Shown: positions 36,594 through 48,820 of the stretch, piece after piece
Layout: each line of letters opens with the position of its first letter
Numbering within the stretch: the stretch's first letter is position 1
Source of the DNA: Ischnura elegans
Lineage: Eukaryota > Arthropoda > Insecta > Odonata > Coenagrionidae
Assembly (NCBI RefSeq): GCF_921293095.1
Contig: NC_060251.1
Coordinates: 59,413,585-59,477,584, forward strand
Direction: 5' to 3'
DNA length: 64,000 nt
Position numbers and translations under genes: made by a program
The notes under the pieces: generated by a model
What the model saw: only the letters and a program-made list of their open reading frames with translations
Database searches by the model: none
What the model was told of the DNA's origin: nothing

Positions 36594-37877
36594 ATCTTTC
36601 GTAGGGATGTGCGAGTACTCGAAAATTCGAGTCGGGTCGAGTAGTTTCGGTTACAGAGCTGTCGAGGCCAGTTAGTTCAGAAATCTGCCGAAAGAAAGCG
36701 CTATCATGAGACTCGGGCACTAAAATCGTTTATAAAGTCGTTCTAATGCCTTTGCTTACGAGTTTCAGCTTTTGTATACGTCGAAGTCAACCACTATAGT
36801 AGTCACCGTGGGTGCCGAATACCTTTTCGTCAGCCGCCGCGGCGTATTCGGAGTAATCGGAGTGGACCTCAGTACCGCTCATACTTTCTTATGCGATATT
36901 TTTATACCCTAACATACTTTCTTTCGTCAGATGCCGAGGGAAATCGTAAATATTGTTAGGATTTCCATGGAAAAAATGCAACTTTTACGTTTCAGAGGGC
37001 AATCCTGGTTTTGCCCGGTGTTCGACGTCACAAGAGTTACCGTCTTTTGCCTTTTTGAGCACTGAGTACGTCCAATGTTAATTTTCATTTATTCCTCTGT
37101 TGCGTCTAGTGTCTATCTTGAACTAACAGAAAATAGAGTCAATAGTTTATTAAACGAAGTAAGAAATAAAGAAAACTTATTTATTGATCTAAAAAGCTGA
37201 AGATAAGTTCTATAATTCGTTCGCTTCGTCCACTAAAATTCCAAGAATATTCAAGATCCATATAAATCGTTGATATAACTTGTAATAAAACTTCCCAAGG
37301 TTCCCAAAGCTAGAAAATTTGGAAAGAAAGTACTTGTCCAGCTACACAAGTGTGTTTCGGAAGATATTTTTCCGCTGGTAGTAATACTGTAACGTGAAGA
37401 CGTCAAAACCTGCTGCCGGACCATGTAGAACAATTGGTTTTTCTGCATGAGAATTTGAAAGGATCAAATATTGCATGATACATCTACGTATACAATCTTA
37501 ATTACTATTGTACGAATATCTTTATTGTGGGTTCTTCTGAGCAGTTTGAATACATACATAGACGACATATCACTAGTGGTTAATTCATTTCAATTGTGCT
37601 TATGGACTTGTTTAAGACCCATTAGTTTTCCTTCATCTCCAAATTGTGACTCAATTACCATCAACGTTCCTCGTTATCTTTCCCTTTCTACATCAAGCTA
37701 AGCATTTAAAATAGAAAATTCGCAAGGGGATTGAAAAAAAATGAGAATATGTTGGAGCATGCATTGCTGTATTGCCTAGTTCAAGAATTACCACACTCCA
37801 ATCGATTCGATACCTGCGAGTGGTTTTCAACTCGACTCAAGGTCAAAAAATACTACTCGCATATCCCTAACCTTTTG
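36594..37877. mobile_element. hAT-like element, 1268 bp, without recognised transposase
   Basis: The element is 36602-37869. The left end TAGGGATGTGCGAGTA and the inward-read right end TAGGGATATGCGAGTA match at 15 of 16 bases, and both continue into imperfect CGAGTCG/CGAGTTG-rich subterminal sequence. Flanks ATCTTTCG (36594-36601) and ACCTTTTG (37870-37877) match at 6 of 8, an eroded 8-bp duplication. Interior ORFs are short and unrecognised. Confidence 0.72.
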
Positions 37878-37929
37878 AAATTTTCATCTCAAATAGTTTT
37901 TTTTTAACATTATCAATAAATTTCAATGT

Positions 37930-38150
37930 GTGCACCCTAAGCCGCTGGGCAAGAGAGGAACCCGGTGTCGAAATTAGCCTACTCCAAACGAGCGCCAAGG
38001 GGACCACGATTTTACCTCCCATCCGGAAGAAGGACTGCTGCACTTGAAGTGCCCTCCTCTAGGCACTCGAGCAGGGATCAGACAGCCTCTGAAATATCTC
38101 AGCCATCAGGACTTGAACCCGGAACCAATGGATGAGAAGTCGGCACTATA
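37930..38150 (-). repeat. tRNA-derived SINE
   Basis: On the minus strand GGTTCCGGGTTCAAGTCCTG (near 38105) is a good tRNA B box in context, preceded by a possible A box, TATAGTGCCGAC. The body continues with CTTCCGGATGGGAGGTAAAA, CGTGGTCCCCTTGGCGCTCG and TAGGCTAATTTCGACACCGG, a SINE body seen widely in insect genomic sequence. Ends near 37930 without a clear poly(A). Confidence 0.6.
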
Positions 38151-41059
38151 GGAGTAGATTAATGTCGACGCCGAGTTTCTCTCTTGTCGAGCGAATAAGG
38201 GCGCACTTATTGAAATTTATTAATTATGTAAAAAAACTATTTGAGACGACAGACTCGAAAAATACAATTAAAACAAAAACTGTAAGTAGCTATGCTTTCA
38301 TTAAATCCGTGTTGAAAACTGCACCATTCTTATTTCACAATCCTGCATTTCGACAATTGACTATAAATCTTTTTGCAATCAATTAATATTTTTTATAACT
38401 TCTTTTCATTAAATTTATTTCGACCATCACCTCGGTTGAGTTAATACGGCCAACACATTAGCCGTAGCACACTGAGAGGAGTTGATAAAATTCCTGTAAA
38501 GGATCGAAATCGAAAAAGCTTCAACGAAGGTTTGAATTTGGGTGTCATCGGAAAACATTTAACAACGAAGATATTGTGGGATTAATGTAACCTTGACCTT
38601 CGGTAAATTATAAATGTGTCATTAATATTTCAAAATGCTCGTAATTCCCCGTGAAAATATTTCAGCCTCGATTTGAACAACATTCTATTTAATTTTGACA
38701 TGCCTTTGTCAATTTCAATCCATTAAGGAACAGTAAAAATTTCATATAATAGAAGGAGCAGTAAAAATTTCATATTTGCATGAGGAAAAAATGACAGTGA
38801 AATGGGTGGATAAAACTTAATGAGAAAGGCACTATACTGAATAGCCATAATACACCATGGGTGATTTTTTTTGTTTCCTCATTTACGCCTCATGAGTATC
38901 GGGTATATGATAATAATTGGAGGAAAATTTTGTAGCATCGTTATTACAAATGAACACTCCGGAGAGTAATTAATAATTTTAAGCTGAGTACACCTACATT
39001 CACATAGATAAGATATAATCCTAGCAAAAATAACATAAGAGAATATTTGAATATGAAACATGCTCTCGGAGGAGATAAATGGCATGGAATTTATTTCGAA
39101 AATTTTGGGTGGATGAAAAATCCGAATTAAACTAAAAGTTGAACAGATTGATTGAGCAAAAAAAGTTATTAAAGGGGCGAGAAATTTTTAGGCATACTGA
39201 TTACTCATTCAAAATTCATTTGGTTAATTGCACTTGGAAAAACCCACGAGAATATGACAAACTCAATGGCGCCTATCAGCGCCTCGGAAAGGTACATGTT
39301 TCATTTACAATGGATCCGAATTAAAAATTCTCAAGTTGCTCATCGGAATCCCAGAGGGTGCATGAGTACGTGGGCCACTGTAATCCACCAAATAACAGAG
39401 AAAATTTCAAGTCAAGCACTGAATTATAAGAAATTTTCTTTCTATTAAAATGTTTTGTACCCTCAGCTTTACACGTTGAACATTTACCCCTATTGTTCTC
39501 ATAAGTTCTCCTTGTTCAGTATACATCTTCAAGTAATGGAAGCCACCAAGACAATAGTGACAAGTCAAACCTTACAATTTGAAAGCACTTACTATTAATT
39601 GAGGAAAATGAGATGCCACTCTTCCCTGATCCATCAATGAAATTAAATTTCTCGAACCTTAAAGATTTCAAAAACATAATACAGCTATCTCTTTTCTGCT
39701 GACTTCAATATCTAAGCCGCTTAGGCGATCGAGGGGACGCTTAAGAGAATTGAAAAAACAAATAGACGGGAGAACAAACTTAAGAGTTGGGCAAGAGGGC
39801 CACGTTTTTACGAGCAAAAAACGAACATGGGCTGATGACAGTTAGAGCCATCAATTCTTTCGCGAGCTCACGAGTTTTTGCTCCCGGCTTCTCGGAGAAA
39901 GAGTCATTCAGACAGGTTTACCACACGCTTAGCTTTGAGCAAACGCCGACGGTCGCGATAATGGTCGCATGAATTTACGGCTTAGCCTCAGTAAGATCGA
40001 TTCATTCCGGCTGCGAACGCAATCGCATCGCCGCCTATGCAACTTGACAATGACTTGGATCTGGTGTGTAAATCACTGAAGGTTTTACAGGTTTTCCATC
40101 GAGTCATTCGGTTCATGGCTCCGTGACTATTCCACCGCAACGTTGAGACATTTTGGCGCTCCTTTATCATTATAATTACAAATCATTTAGCAAGATTAGG
40201 TCACAATTCAAATAAATCACCATCTAACAAAAGAGGTGTCACTTACAAAAATGTTTAGCTCCTCCACATAATCTATAAGAAAAATACTATACATTAATAA
40301 AAAGATACTTCTTCGCAAAGAAAATCAAAATTTTTAACATCGAAGTAAGACCACATATTTATCAATATACTCCCACGTGTTCCTTCGGAAATAGCTTTAA
40401 GGGCATCTGGTAGAGATACACCCCAAAAACAAAGCGCCAGGAATCGAGTTGTAACCAGAATTCTAGTTAAACCTCGCATGCGTACGTTGCACAAAACATA
40501 TAACGAAGAAGCTTATCTCCAAGCCTAACCAGGTATACAGTCAAAATACTGGTAACACTTAGACGGTCGCATAACGGGAAACGGTAAGTCTACTGCAAGT
40601 GGTAAGCACTCTCTTGATAGGCTTCACATATGAGAATCGAAAAATAACCAAATCCATTGATGCATGAATCCGGTGGCTCATTTATGCGCCAAAATAGATA
40701 GGCATATGAGTCACTTTAGAGTGAGATTAATTACTAATTGCAAAATTTATATTTATGAAATATTCTTTTAATTAGGATGATTATACGTTTTTAAGTACTT
40801 TGTTAACTCGGGTGTATTAAATATTTTTGGGAGACCCGAAGAAATAGTAACTCCTATCTACCCGCTAAAACCTGGTTACATGCCCCTGGCCTGTATCAGA
40901 AAACACAGAGAGGTTAAGTCATCTCCTGTTTCTATAGTCTCAAGGATAGTTATAATTATTAAAGACTCATCATGATCGACGGTAAAAAACCATTGGATTT
41001 ATTTTACGAAGCTCTCTCCTAAAATTTCCTCGCTTTCATAGTTACCATATTGACTTAGA
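38151..41059. other. Unassigned AT-rich DNA
   Basis: Nothing recognised except a short direct repeat AGTAAAAATTTCATAT at about 38731 and 38761. Confidence 0.45.
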
Positions 41060-41069
41060 GTAAAATCCT

Positions 41070-41360
41070 AACTCATATAACCTACAGATCTCACGCGTGG
41101 CCTTCCTTCACGGTTCCTCCCAACCAATTGCTCTTCGATGACTGTCTACATCAGGCTATCATACCTCACAATGAGGCCTAATAGGTTGATTTGTCTCTTT
41201 CTCAAGGTTTTCAGGAATCTTCATTTTACTCCTAATATCTTCTTAGGAATTCCTAATAGAGCGCCTTCGTAGATTCATTTCATCTTCTTCACTCTTCAGT
41301 ATCACATTACGAATCCGTTCACCTCTGACTTCTCTACAGCTATCATCGTACAAGACTCCC
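41070..41360 (-). pseudogene. Non-LTR retrotransposon RT C-terminal relic
   Basis: Read on the minus strand with a few in-frame stops: RFLKTLRKRQINLLGLIV, RYDSLM, TVIEEQLVGRNREGRPRV. This is the typical segment after the reverse transcriptase domain in insect endonuclease/RT elements (K+.+..LGH..R.DSLM.T.IEG...GRRGRGRPR). Broken by stops and not continuous upstream. Inactive fragment. Confidence 0.65.
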
Positions 41361-41727
41361 TATTTAGAAAACGATATAATGATTTATTCTTTTCATAATA
41401 GCACAAATAAGAGTTTGATTCTTATTTTCGTTTCCAAAAAAATATCCAGATTTTCCCATTATGCCTGATGTTTTATATTAAATTTACTTATATACCTATA
41501 CATTACCCTTCAAGTATCCTAAAAACTCCATTTTATGCAATGAATAAAAACTGAAAGAGTTAGTGAGAAATATAAAATGAAAGTACAACACAATGTCCTT
41601 TCTCTTATTCAGACATATTTTTTGTTAAAAACAGGGAAAGAACCACTATCTGAAATGCCCAGGAGTGCAGAGTAGACAATGGCTAGAATAAGCCTTACAT
41701 GAAGAGCGCGTCTGCATACGAGTCTGC

Positions 41728-43000
41728 GCGTGGTTTGATAAGTTTGTGACTTTGTGAGTAAAAGATATTGTTTTCGGCAAAAAGTTTTTTATTTCTCTAC
41801 ACACTCTCCTTCTACCTCGAAGCATTTAGTGCAATGCTTTTCCAATTTTTTTATTCCTTCTAAAGTTTTTATCGAGGCCCTCAAAATAGACGTTTGTTTC
41901 AGTGGTGACCTCTTGATTCGACCAAAATCTCTTACTTTTCAGCCATTTCTTCATATTTTGAAACAGAGGGTTGTCGCAGGGGGCTAAATCTGGAGAATAT
42001 CCTTGATGGGGTAGCAGTTTGTAGCGTAATTTATGGATGTTTGCCATGTTGACTACACACGTGCGCTCCCGTGCATTGTCTTGATGGAACAGATCTTTCT
42101 TCTTCTTAAACGTGGTCGTTTTCCTCCAAATGAATATCGCATCTGTCCAAAAGCACAGAATAATATTCGCCGATGATAATTTTAGCTAAGGCAATCTGTA
42201 AGAATGATACCTCGTGCATCCCGAAAGAGAACCACCTTAGTCTTCTTTGGAGCACGTTCACCCGCAGAAACCAATGGTCTTGACTGTTCTTTGGTCTGAG
42301 GTGTGTTGCGATGGATCCATGTTTTAACCACGTTTACGAACAAAAAACTAGTAACGGATTGCGACTGAAAATCGTCAAACACCTCTTCGAAGTGGTCATA
42401 CCGTTGTGCTTATGCTCTAGTATGAGCAATCGCGGCACCCATTGCTCGTAGATTCATGTCCAAATATTTATGCAAAATGAGATTTACCCGCTCATTTGAG
42501 ATGCTGTAGGCGGGTATATTAATCTCACGCACGCACACATCTCACGCACTAAATTCTTTGATCGTCCAGTGTCATTCCGTCATTCCATGGATTTTATCGA
42601 CGATTTCTAGCATGACGACCTCTTTCGGGCGTCCTGAACGTTTGACGTCACTTGTGCTGGTATGACCGCAACGGAATTAATTCACTGAACCACTCCTTTA
42701 CCATTCAAATAGAGGGTGCCAAGTTTCCATAGTATATATCAAGGTTTTTTTCTGGTTTCAGTGACAGTTTTTTCACACGAATAAGAATGCGTTGTTAGCA
42801 CAGGAAATACACTTTTTTCCATTTCCGTTAAAAATCATAAGGTTGTCTGCTTCCAATCGCTGTCAAACGCAAACTAAACGACTGAACTAGCTCAAAATTT
42901 CACAGCTTTTTGCTAATAGACAGCAACTAACGAGAGTATTGCTGCACTAATAGTTACCGATCAGTAAATAAAAAAAGTCACGGACTTATAAAACGACCAT
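41728..43000 (-). mobile_element. mariner transposon, about 1.27 kb, inactivated
   Basis: The left end TGGTTTGATAAGTTTGTGAC (41731-41750) pairs with the right end, whose inward reading is TGGTCGTTTTATAAGTCCGTGAC-like (from about 42999). Size and contents fit a mariner of the group whose transposase has GERAPKK and DLAPCD motifs. A TA target duplication is not evident at the eroded ends. Transposase remains lie on the minus strand throughout. Confidence 0.88.
41798..42860 (-). pseudogene. mariner transposase, broken
   Basis: Fragments in order: a putative start near 42825; an altered helix-turn-helix region; WVPRLLILEHKHN; SFLFVNVVKTWIHRNTPQTK followed by LVSAGERAPKKTK (42382-42182); FHQDNARERTC (second catalytic Asp) running into LLPHQGYSPDLAPCD (third Asp of DD34D) in 42047-41826; then, after a frame change, KLEKHCTKCFEVEGECVEK and a stop. 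The first catalytic Asp, normally in VTVDETWIH, is replaced: the sequence reads VNVVKTWIH. Several frameshifts and stops. Nonfunctional. Confidence 0.9.
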
Positions 43001-43750
43001 CGGAGCATAGTGACGAACGCAGTTGTAAGCAGAAGTAGCGCAACAGGTCCATGCCGATATGATGGAACGAATTTATTGCTTCAATGCCACCCACACTCTT
43101 GATGATGATGATAAGAAGCACCACCTGACTCACCCTACCAATGTTGAGAGGCTTTATTCCCAACCTTCCCAACATGAAAATCCTTAGCATTCGCTGATTT
43201 ATTTTGAATATCTTCTCGGATTATGGTAGCGCGGGCTACCCAAATACCTACCCTAACGTAGTTTTTTTAACGTAGTTAATCGAAAACACCATTTCTCAAC
43301 TGAAATGAATACTCTTAAATCAAGGAAGAATTACTAATCAAGTTTATAGAAGATTAAAAAGTAATAATGATAGCAAAAAGTAAAGATAGGAATTTAAACT
43401 TGATAAAATTCTATAACCGTTTCAGGATGTCAGGGACCTATAAATGTAATAATTCAGTACAATCAGTTTGTAGATAAGACCATGGCGAATATTTACATCA
43501 GAACCCCAGCCTGAAAGGAGCAGCACTAGAAAAAATATGAAGTTGACATATGCCTAGTGCAAAATCACTTCATCGTAGTGGATTAGAAAAATCAGACTGC
43601 TAAGTGGGCGTCGAGACCACAGTCTTGTGACTAGACGCAGTAGGAAAGTGGTTTATAGATGTCGGCAGCAACAGTCTAGCGACAGATTGCGAGCGCCTCC
43701 AGCGACAAAGTGTGAGTACCAGCTAGCGGACGTGAACACGAGGAATTCAG
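43001..43750. other. Unassigned DNA
   Basis: No gene recognised. The 70-residue minus ORF 42978-43190 overlaps the end of the mariner. Confidence 0.45.
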
Positions 43751-43751
43751 A

Positions 43752-45124
43752 TATTAACAGCTTTCAACCCATTCGTCGCTCAAACTGGCCGCGCTAAATT
43801 CAAAGGGAGGATATTTTCCAAACAAAATAACGCTGGTTTAAACACATTTCTAAGCATTAAAATGAAAATATAAAACATTAATGATTGATGAATATTGGAA
43901 CAGTAAAAATTCATCATAATATTAGAAGATATTACCTACGCATGAAATGGATCAAAAAGACAGCAAAAATGAGAAGTCATGAAAAAGACATAACAAACTG
44001 AGTCCGAATACTTACGTTCCAAGGAAGAAAAATGAGAGCCAAACGAACTAATTAAGAAGCTCATGATAGCGACAAATAAAGTCTTACTAATAATAAGGAA
44101 AACAGGATAATTCGTGGAACAAGCATTGACTGAGACACATTCAAAGGTGCCATACTAAGAGACGACAAGGAAAACGCTTCAGAAAACAGCGAATTTTCAA
44201 ACGAAACGCCCACGATGATAGTATTTATTTTAAACACTGGTATAATTTTTAACCCATCCCATTAACCGTAGAATAAAACCTGCGCGAATTTGATAGCAAA
44301 TTTCTCCTATGAATGGTACAAAACCAAGCTTTACAAACATTACCTCGCCATTTCATTTTCTATAAAAAGGAATGACTATGAAGTACGATCTAATTCTGTT
44401 ATTTGTAATAAATAAATGATAACTTAATTCATACCTTTCATACATTTTTAGTATTCATAGCTTTTAACCCATTCGTAGCTGAAACTAGCCGTGCTAAATG
44501 CAAAGAGAGAATATTATTCTATACAACATTATGCTGGTTTAAATGCATTTATAAATATAAATATGAACTTATAAAGCGGTAATCAGTGATCAATATTAGA
44601 AGAGTGAATATTCAACCTGATATAAGAATATTGGAAGTCATGTAGTACGTAGTTAATCATGAGATGGATAGAAATGGCAATAAAATGTGAACTCTTAAAA
44701 AAAAAAAGAAATCACACAGTGCGACTTTTTACGTTACAAGAAGGAAAAATGAGATTAAAACAGACTAATTAAGAAGCTTATATAAGCCAAACATTATCCT
44801 TACAAGTAATAAGGAAAACAGAGGATAATTATGAGAACAAACATTAACTGGGACGTATTCAAAGGTGCGTTACTAGGAGATGACAAGGAAAATGCTTCAG
44901 GGATTCGCATGGCAGATTTTCACAGCGACACGCCCACGATGATTATGCCGTATTTTAAACACTGGTACCTTTTTATGTTTTGGTATTGGTATCTTTTGAT
45001 TTTAAAGCTTTTACCTACCCCATTAACCATAGAATAAAACTCGAACAATAATTTTTGGAAATTTCTCCGCTCTTATTCGTAATGAATGAATAATAACGTA
45101 AATCATACCTTCCATACAACTTTA
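43752..45124. repeat. Tandem duplication, two units of about 700 bp
   Basis: Unit A 43752-44450 and unit B 44456-45124. Shared landmarks in order: AGCTTTYAACCCATTCGT (43759 and 44459), CGCTGGTTTAAA/TGCTGGTTTAAA, ACTAATTAAGAAGCT, AATAAGGAAAACAG, CGCCCACGATGAT, CCCATTAACCRTAGAATAAAAC. Many substitutions and indels separate the units, so the duplication is old. The 68-residue ORF 44831-45037 lies in B and has no open counterpart in A; not coding. Confidence 0.9.
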
Positions 45125-46979
45125 TGCAAATATCTTTTGTCGAGACTAGGTCTCTAACACTATTTTGCACATATTCTTCACAGACTTACAACAAATTATT
45201 TTATTTTTCAAAATGAGGCATAATTAAAATTTTGACAACTGGCACATAAATAACAGAGACGAAAAATGACGAATTGACGAATTAAGCAGAGGAGATGTTA
45301 ATAAAATGGTACATAAATTGATACGCGAATGGGGATAGTTAAACTTGCACAAAGAATTAGGACGAATACATAACATTGAAAGCCACTATGGCAAAGACAA
45401 CAGACTAGATTCATGTGAGTGAAAAAGTACGCAACAAAATCACTTTTTACGCAACTACAAAGTCAATAGGTTAGCTTTTTATAATACATAGAATAGACAC
45501 AGCGCATGCTTTTTAACTAATGAATATATAAATCTCAAGGAAGGTATACACATGATTATATGATATTAAATGAACAATAATGACGACTAAGATGAATAAT
45601 AGCATCACTCGAAGTATAAGACCGATAGCTGGAATGGCAATTTCAAGATGCTTTGCAGATTGCTTCGCACAAACATTTCAAGATAAATTTTGCAAGCTAT
45701 GCCGTATTTATTTCTTCCTGATCTCGTACATCAATAATATACAGGGCTTTAAATTGTAAGAGATTTCGTAATAGACGCCCACCATAGATTACTCGACGAA
45801 TTAATATAATATTGTGGTACGTTACTTCATACACTAATTGCAAAAACTAACATAGGTACCTTTTACCTGCAAAATCTTTCCTCTTTCAATTGATGGTTTT
45901 CAATTATTTTGTTATTTTCTCAACAATGGCTGTGCAAAAAAAATGGTGACGACTATTTTAAGCCACTCTTAAATATATTTGCAAAGAAAATGCAGCTGGT
46001 GCCGCCTGGTTACGCTAAGCAATTGCAACCGCAATTACGTTTCTTATTAGCTTTCGAATTGTGAATATAAAGAACAATGCCGCGCATATTTTCAATCCCG
46101 AATAGATTTTTTTTTAATTTAACGAAATGCCCACCGACGATGGGGGAGTAAGGCGATGGGATTTATAATTTTATTGCTATATGAACACCATCACGTTTCT
46201 ATACATTCATTTTCGACAGAAAGATGTAAAAATGTGAAGAGACAACACGAAGATTTATATTTTAATGAATCACGCTACAAAATGGTACAATAATAAAACA
46301 ACGAGACACCCTTATTAGCATATAAAAATAGTTATACCATAAAAAAACACCGCAGTATTGGTATTTTGTGAATGGACTCCTAAAAACATCACAAGATTTT
46401 TCACGTATACCTTGTTCATATTTTTTTCCTATATCTCGGTCGTTGATCGCTCGGGATCAGTGTTTCTTGATTAGCTATATCCGATCCACCTTCTCAGCAA
46501 ACAATATTCCAAATGGTACCTTCAGAATTGCAAGTATGATCGTTCGAAGTGATTTGTACACCTTCCATGTCCATTAGACTGTCCGCTGCAGGGAAGGACG
46601 ACTTGTCTCACCAGCCGGTACCATTGCGTGCGTGAATTTGCTCCCCGGTTGGGATCGCTGTCCCAGCTCGGATCGCCAAAGAGCGCGGCGGAGGCTTGCA
46701 AGGATTATGGGTAATTGAATACGACGACGGGGGTGCCGCGGATCTCACTAATGCCCTTTGCTTCCATACCGCATCTCCTCCCACCCGACCATTTCAAGGG
46801 CACATCCCTTTGCACACGCGGAGGGATTTGTTCGATGCCTCGATCCATTGAAGTGAGCAAGTATCAATGGTCCGAATCATCGAAACCATTTGATTTAAAA
46901 ACACAAAAAAAAACCTACGAAAGTAGTATGAGATATTTGAAGTTTCATCCGATGCATTGCATTTTTGTGTTTCAAATCT
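45125..46979. other. Unassigned DNA
   Basis: AT-rich up to 46400, then a GC-richer patch (46590-46860) without recognisable coding sequence. Nothing called. Confidence 0.4.
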
Positions 46980-47252
46980 TAACCCTTTTAGCGCGGCGGG
47001 CACATATATCGGCTCTTACGTAGTCCATTATTTAATTTGCTATAACTAATTGCATTGATATAACTTATTTCAGCAAACGTAAAAATATTATGTGAACATT
47101 AACCAGTTTAATCTCATCAATTTAAAAAAACGCATATGGATATGTAATAAAATAGCTTTGTGATGCTTTTTCCTAGTAGCTACATTTTATGAAATTACCC
47201 TCCGCATTTTTTGCTAGTACCCCAGGAAGAAGGTTGGCACGAATAGGATTAA
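46980..47252. mobile_element. Possible TTAA-flanked MITE, 265 bp
   Basis: TTAA at 46980-46983 and 47249-47252. The left end CCCTTTTAGCGCGGCGGGC resembles the left end of the element at 15344 (CCCTTTTAGTGCC), and the inward-read right end is TCCTATTCGTGCC. The match between its own ends is poorer than in the 15.3-kb element. Non-coding. Confidence 0.45.
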
Positions 47253-47324
47253 TCTACATATACGAATTTATAAAATAGGATGTCTGTTTATCTGTCCGCA
47301 ATGCATTTCCATACGGCAGCACGG

Positions 47325-48035
47325 ATTATTTATTTATTTATTGCCTTTATTTGCATATACAAACTTGGTCCTTCTAAGCCATATAGCTTGTCAGAAGGTT
47401 CCAGTTATTCAATACAACATGTGGCACATTGAGAGCATTGCATTTATATTACAAGTTTCAACTTCAACTTTAGGGGCTTTTAAACAAAACTATGATAATT
47501 TAATATATTTTGTACATTTCAGATTAAAATAAAGAAATTACAAGTTTACAATATCACTTATTAACCAATCTTTCACTTTTCTTTTAATGTCGGCCAAAGA
47601 TTTGAGATTACATAAAGCCTTTGGCATACAATTAAAGGTATGAGGTACAACATACTTCAGCAACCTTTTGCCGTACATGTTATTATAAAGATAAGTTTTC
47701 AACAAAGGACTGTTGCGTTTGTCCATAGAATGTGTATTATTACATTTAACTTTGTGCTCATTTTTTAAATAGTTCTCTATGATAATGACAAAAGTTCGTA
47801 TATAAGTAATTCTTTTGCTCAAATCCCGTAGTGCTACTTTCGGTTGCGTCCGGCCCATCCTGTGCGTCGTTTTCTTAAGATAACTGTTTGTTTCGACACA
47901 TACAGCATCTACAGTTCGGCATCCCGCCGGGTAGACACACCTCTTGACCGGCTCAAAGAGGAAATATAAAAAATCTGCTATGCGAACATGAATTCCAAGT
48001 ACCCCACTTCTCTTTGTCCTATCCTTCCCGAGCAA
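47325..48035 (-). pseudogene. Non-LTR retrotransposon 3' end (C-terminal ORF2 remnant and tail)
   Basis: The open frame 48035-47538 (165 residues) ends in YGKRLLKYVVPHTFNCMPKA, LCNLKSLADIKRKVKDWLI, the familiar end of insect non-LTR ORF2 proteins (a near-terminal NxLP-like motif, then F/IK+K+K.WL). Downstream on the minus strand come AATAAAGGCAATAAATAAAT and a short (AAAT)n tail ending at about 47325. No RT catalytic domain is present, so this is a 5'-truncated copy. The first part of the ORF (before about residue 90) is less certain. Confidence 0.6.
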
Positions 48036-48109
48036 CGCCGTGTGGCCTGCTAATGCCTGATATTTCGCATCGGTTGTTGTTTTTTTTTCTCATTTCATGA
48101 TTAACCCGT

Positions 48110-48330
48110 GTACTGAGCGGGAGGGGTATGTTGAAACCAGTGTTAAAGAGTAGCATTATGGGAGAATGAGGAAGAGGAAGGAAGAGAATAGGATTTTTAG
48201 ATAGAATGAAAGGAGTAGGCCTTATTGTGAAGAGGAAGGTAGATGAGGGGAGGGTTGACTGCCAGAGCATCTCTTTTATACTTAATGCAAACTTACCTTA
48301 ATCGGTAGAATTTTTTAATAATTATGATTT
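48110..48330 (+). pseudogene. Non-LTR retrotransposon 3' end, copy of the 53.1-kb element
   Basis: Reads GMLKPVL, then after an interrupting stop GRGRKRIGFLDRMKG, and ends in AACTTACCTTAATCGGTAGA followed by TTTAATAATT. The minus-strand copy at 53438-53090 has the same segments and the same last 30 bases. Truncated and frameshifted. Confidence 0.75.
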
Positions 48331-48335
48331 ACCCA

Positions 48336-48556
48336 TCATGATCCAACGTTGCCTCTAAGTAACATCAAAAAAGTACATACTTCCAGATCTATTCAGGAAT
48401 TATTTAAACTACGTCTTCTTTTTTTCTGTAAAGTTTACTTGCAAAATATGCAGCTTCCACAATAATTATGATTGAGTAGAACATTTTCATTCATTTAAAA
48501 TTAGAAGTCCTGATATTTAATTTCTTCCAGAAGCAGCTCTGGGTTATAAAGGGTCA
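48336..48556 (+). mobile_element. Small MITE, copy 2
   Basis: Core 48342-48543, about 202 bp, same orientation as the copy at 11322-11540. Ends TCCAACGTTGCCTCTAAG and, on the right, AGAAGCAGCTCTGGGTTA. It starts within about 10 bp of the end of the non-LTR fragment. Confidence 0.7.
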
Positions 48557-48712
48557 GCTCGTGTTAAACATAATGCAAACTTCGCCTTGCACCTTATTTT
48601 ATAGTACATAAAGCAATATTTCTATATAAGATAAACCTTTTCAGTCGTGCTCATCGGATTATCTACGATGCAAAAAAATATGTTTCATTACATTGTGGTT
48701 TAATGCAAAAAA

Positions 48713-48820
48713 AACAAGAAAGGAGTAAGAGTAGAATTTTCAAGTAACATCAAAATTGGTTTTTGCTTATGAAAAAACTCCATTAATATCGACTCGTTCA
48801 AAGAATCTGCCTAAACATTA
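48713..48820. repeat. Direct repeat of about 107 bp, copy 1
   Basis: From AACAAGAAAGGAGTAAGAGT to TCTGCCTAAACATTA. Nearly identical to 49318-49424; I count only two substitutions. Confidence 0.92.

Noticed and set aside
44831..45037. 68-residue ORF in the second 700-bp unit
   Set aside because: The matching part of the first unit is interrupted, so the frame is not conserved.
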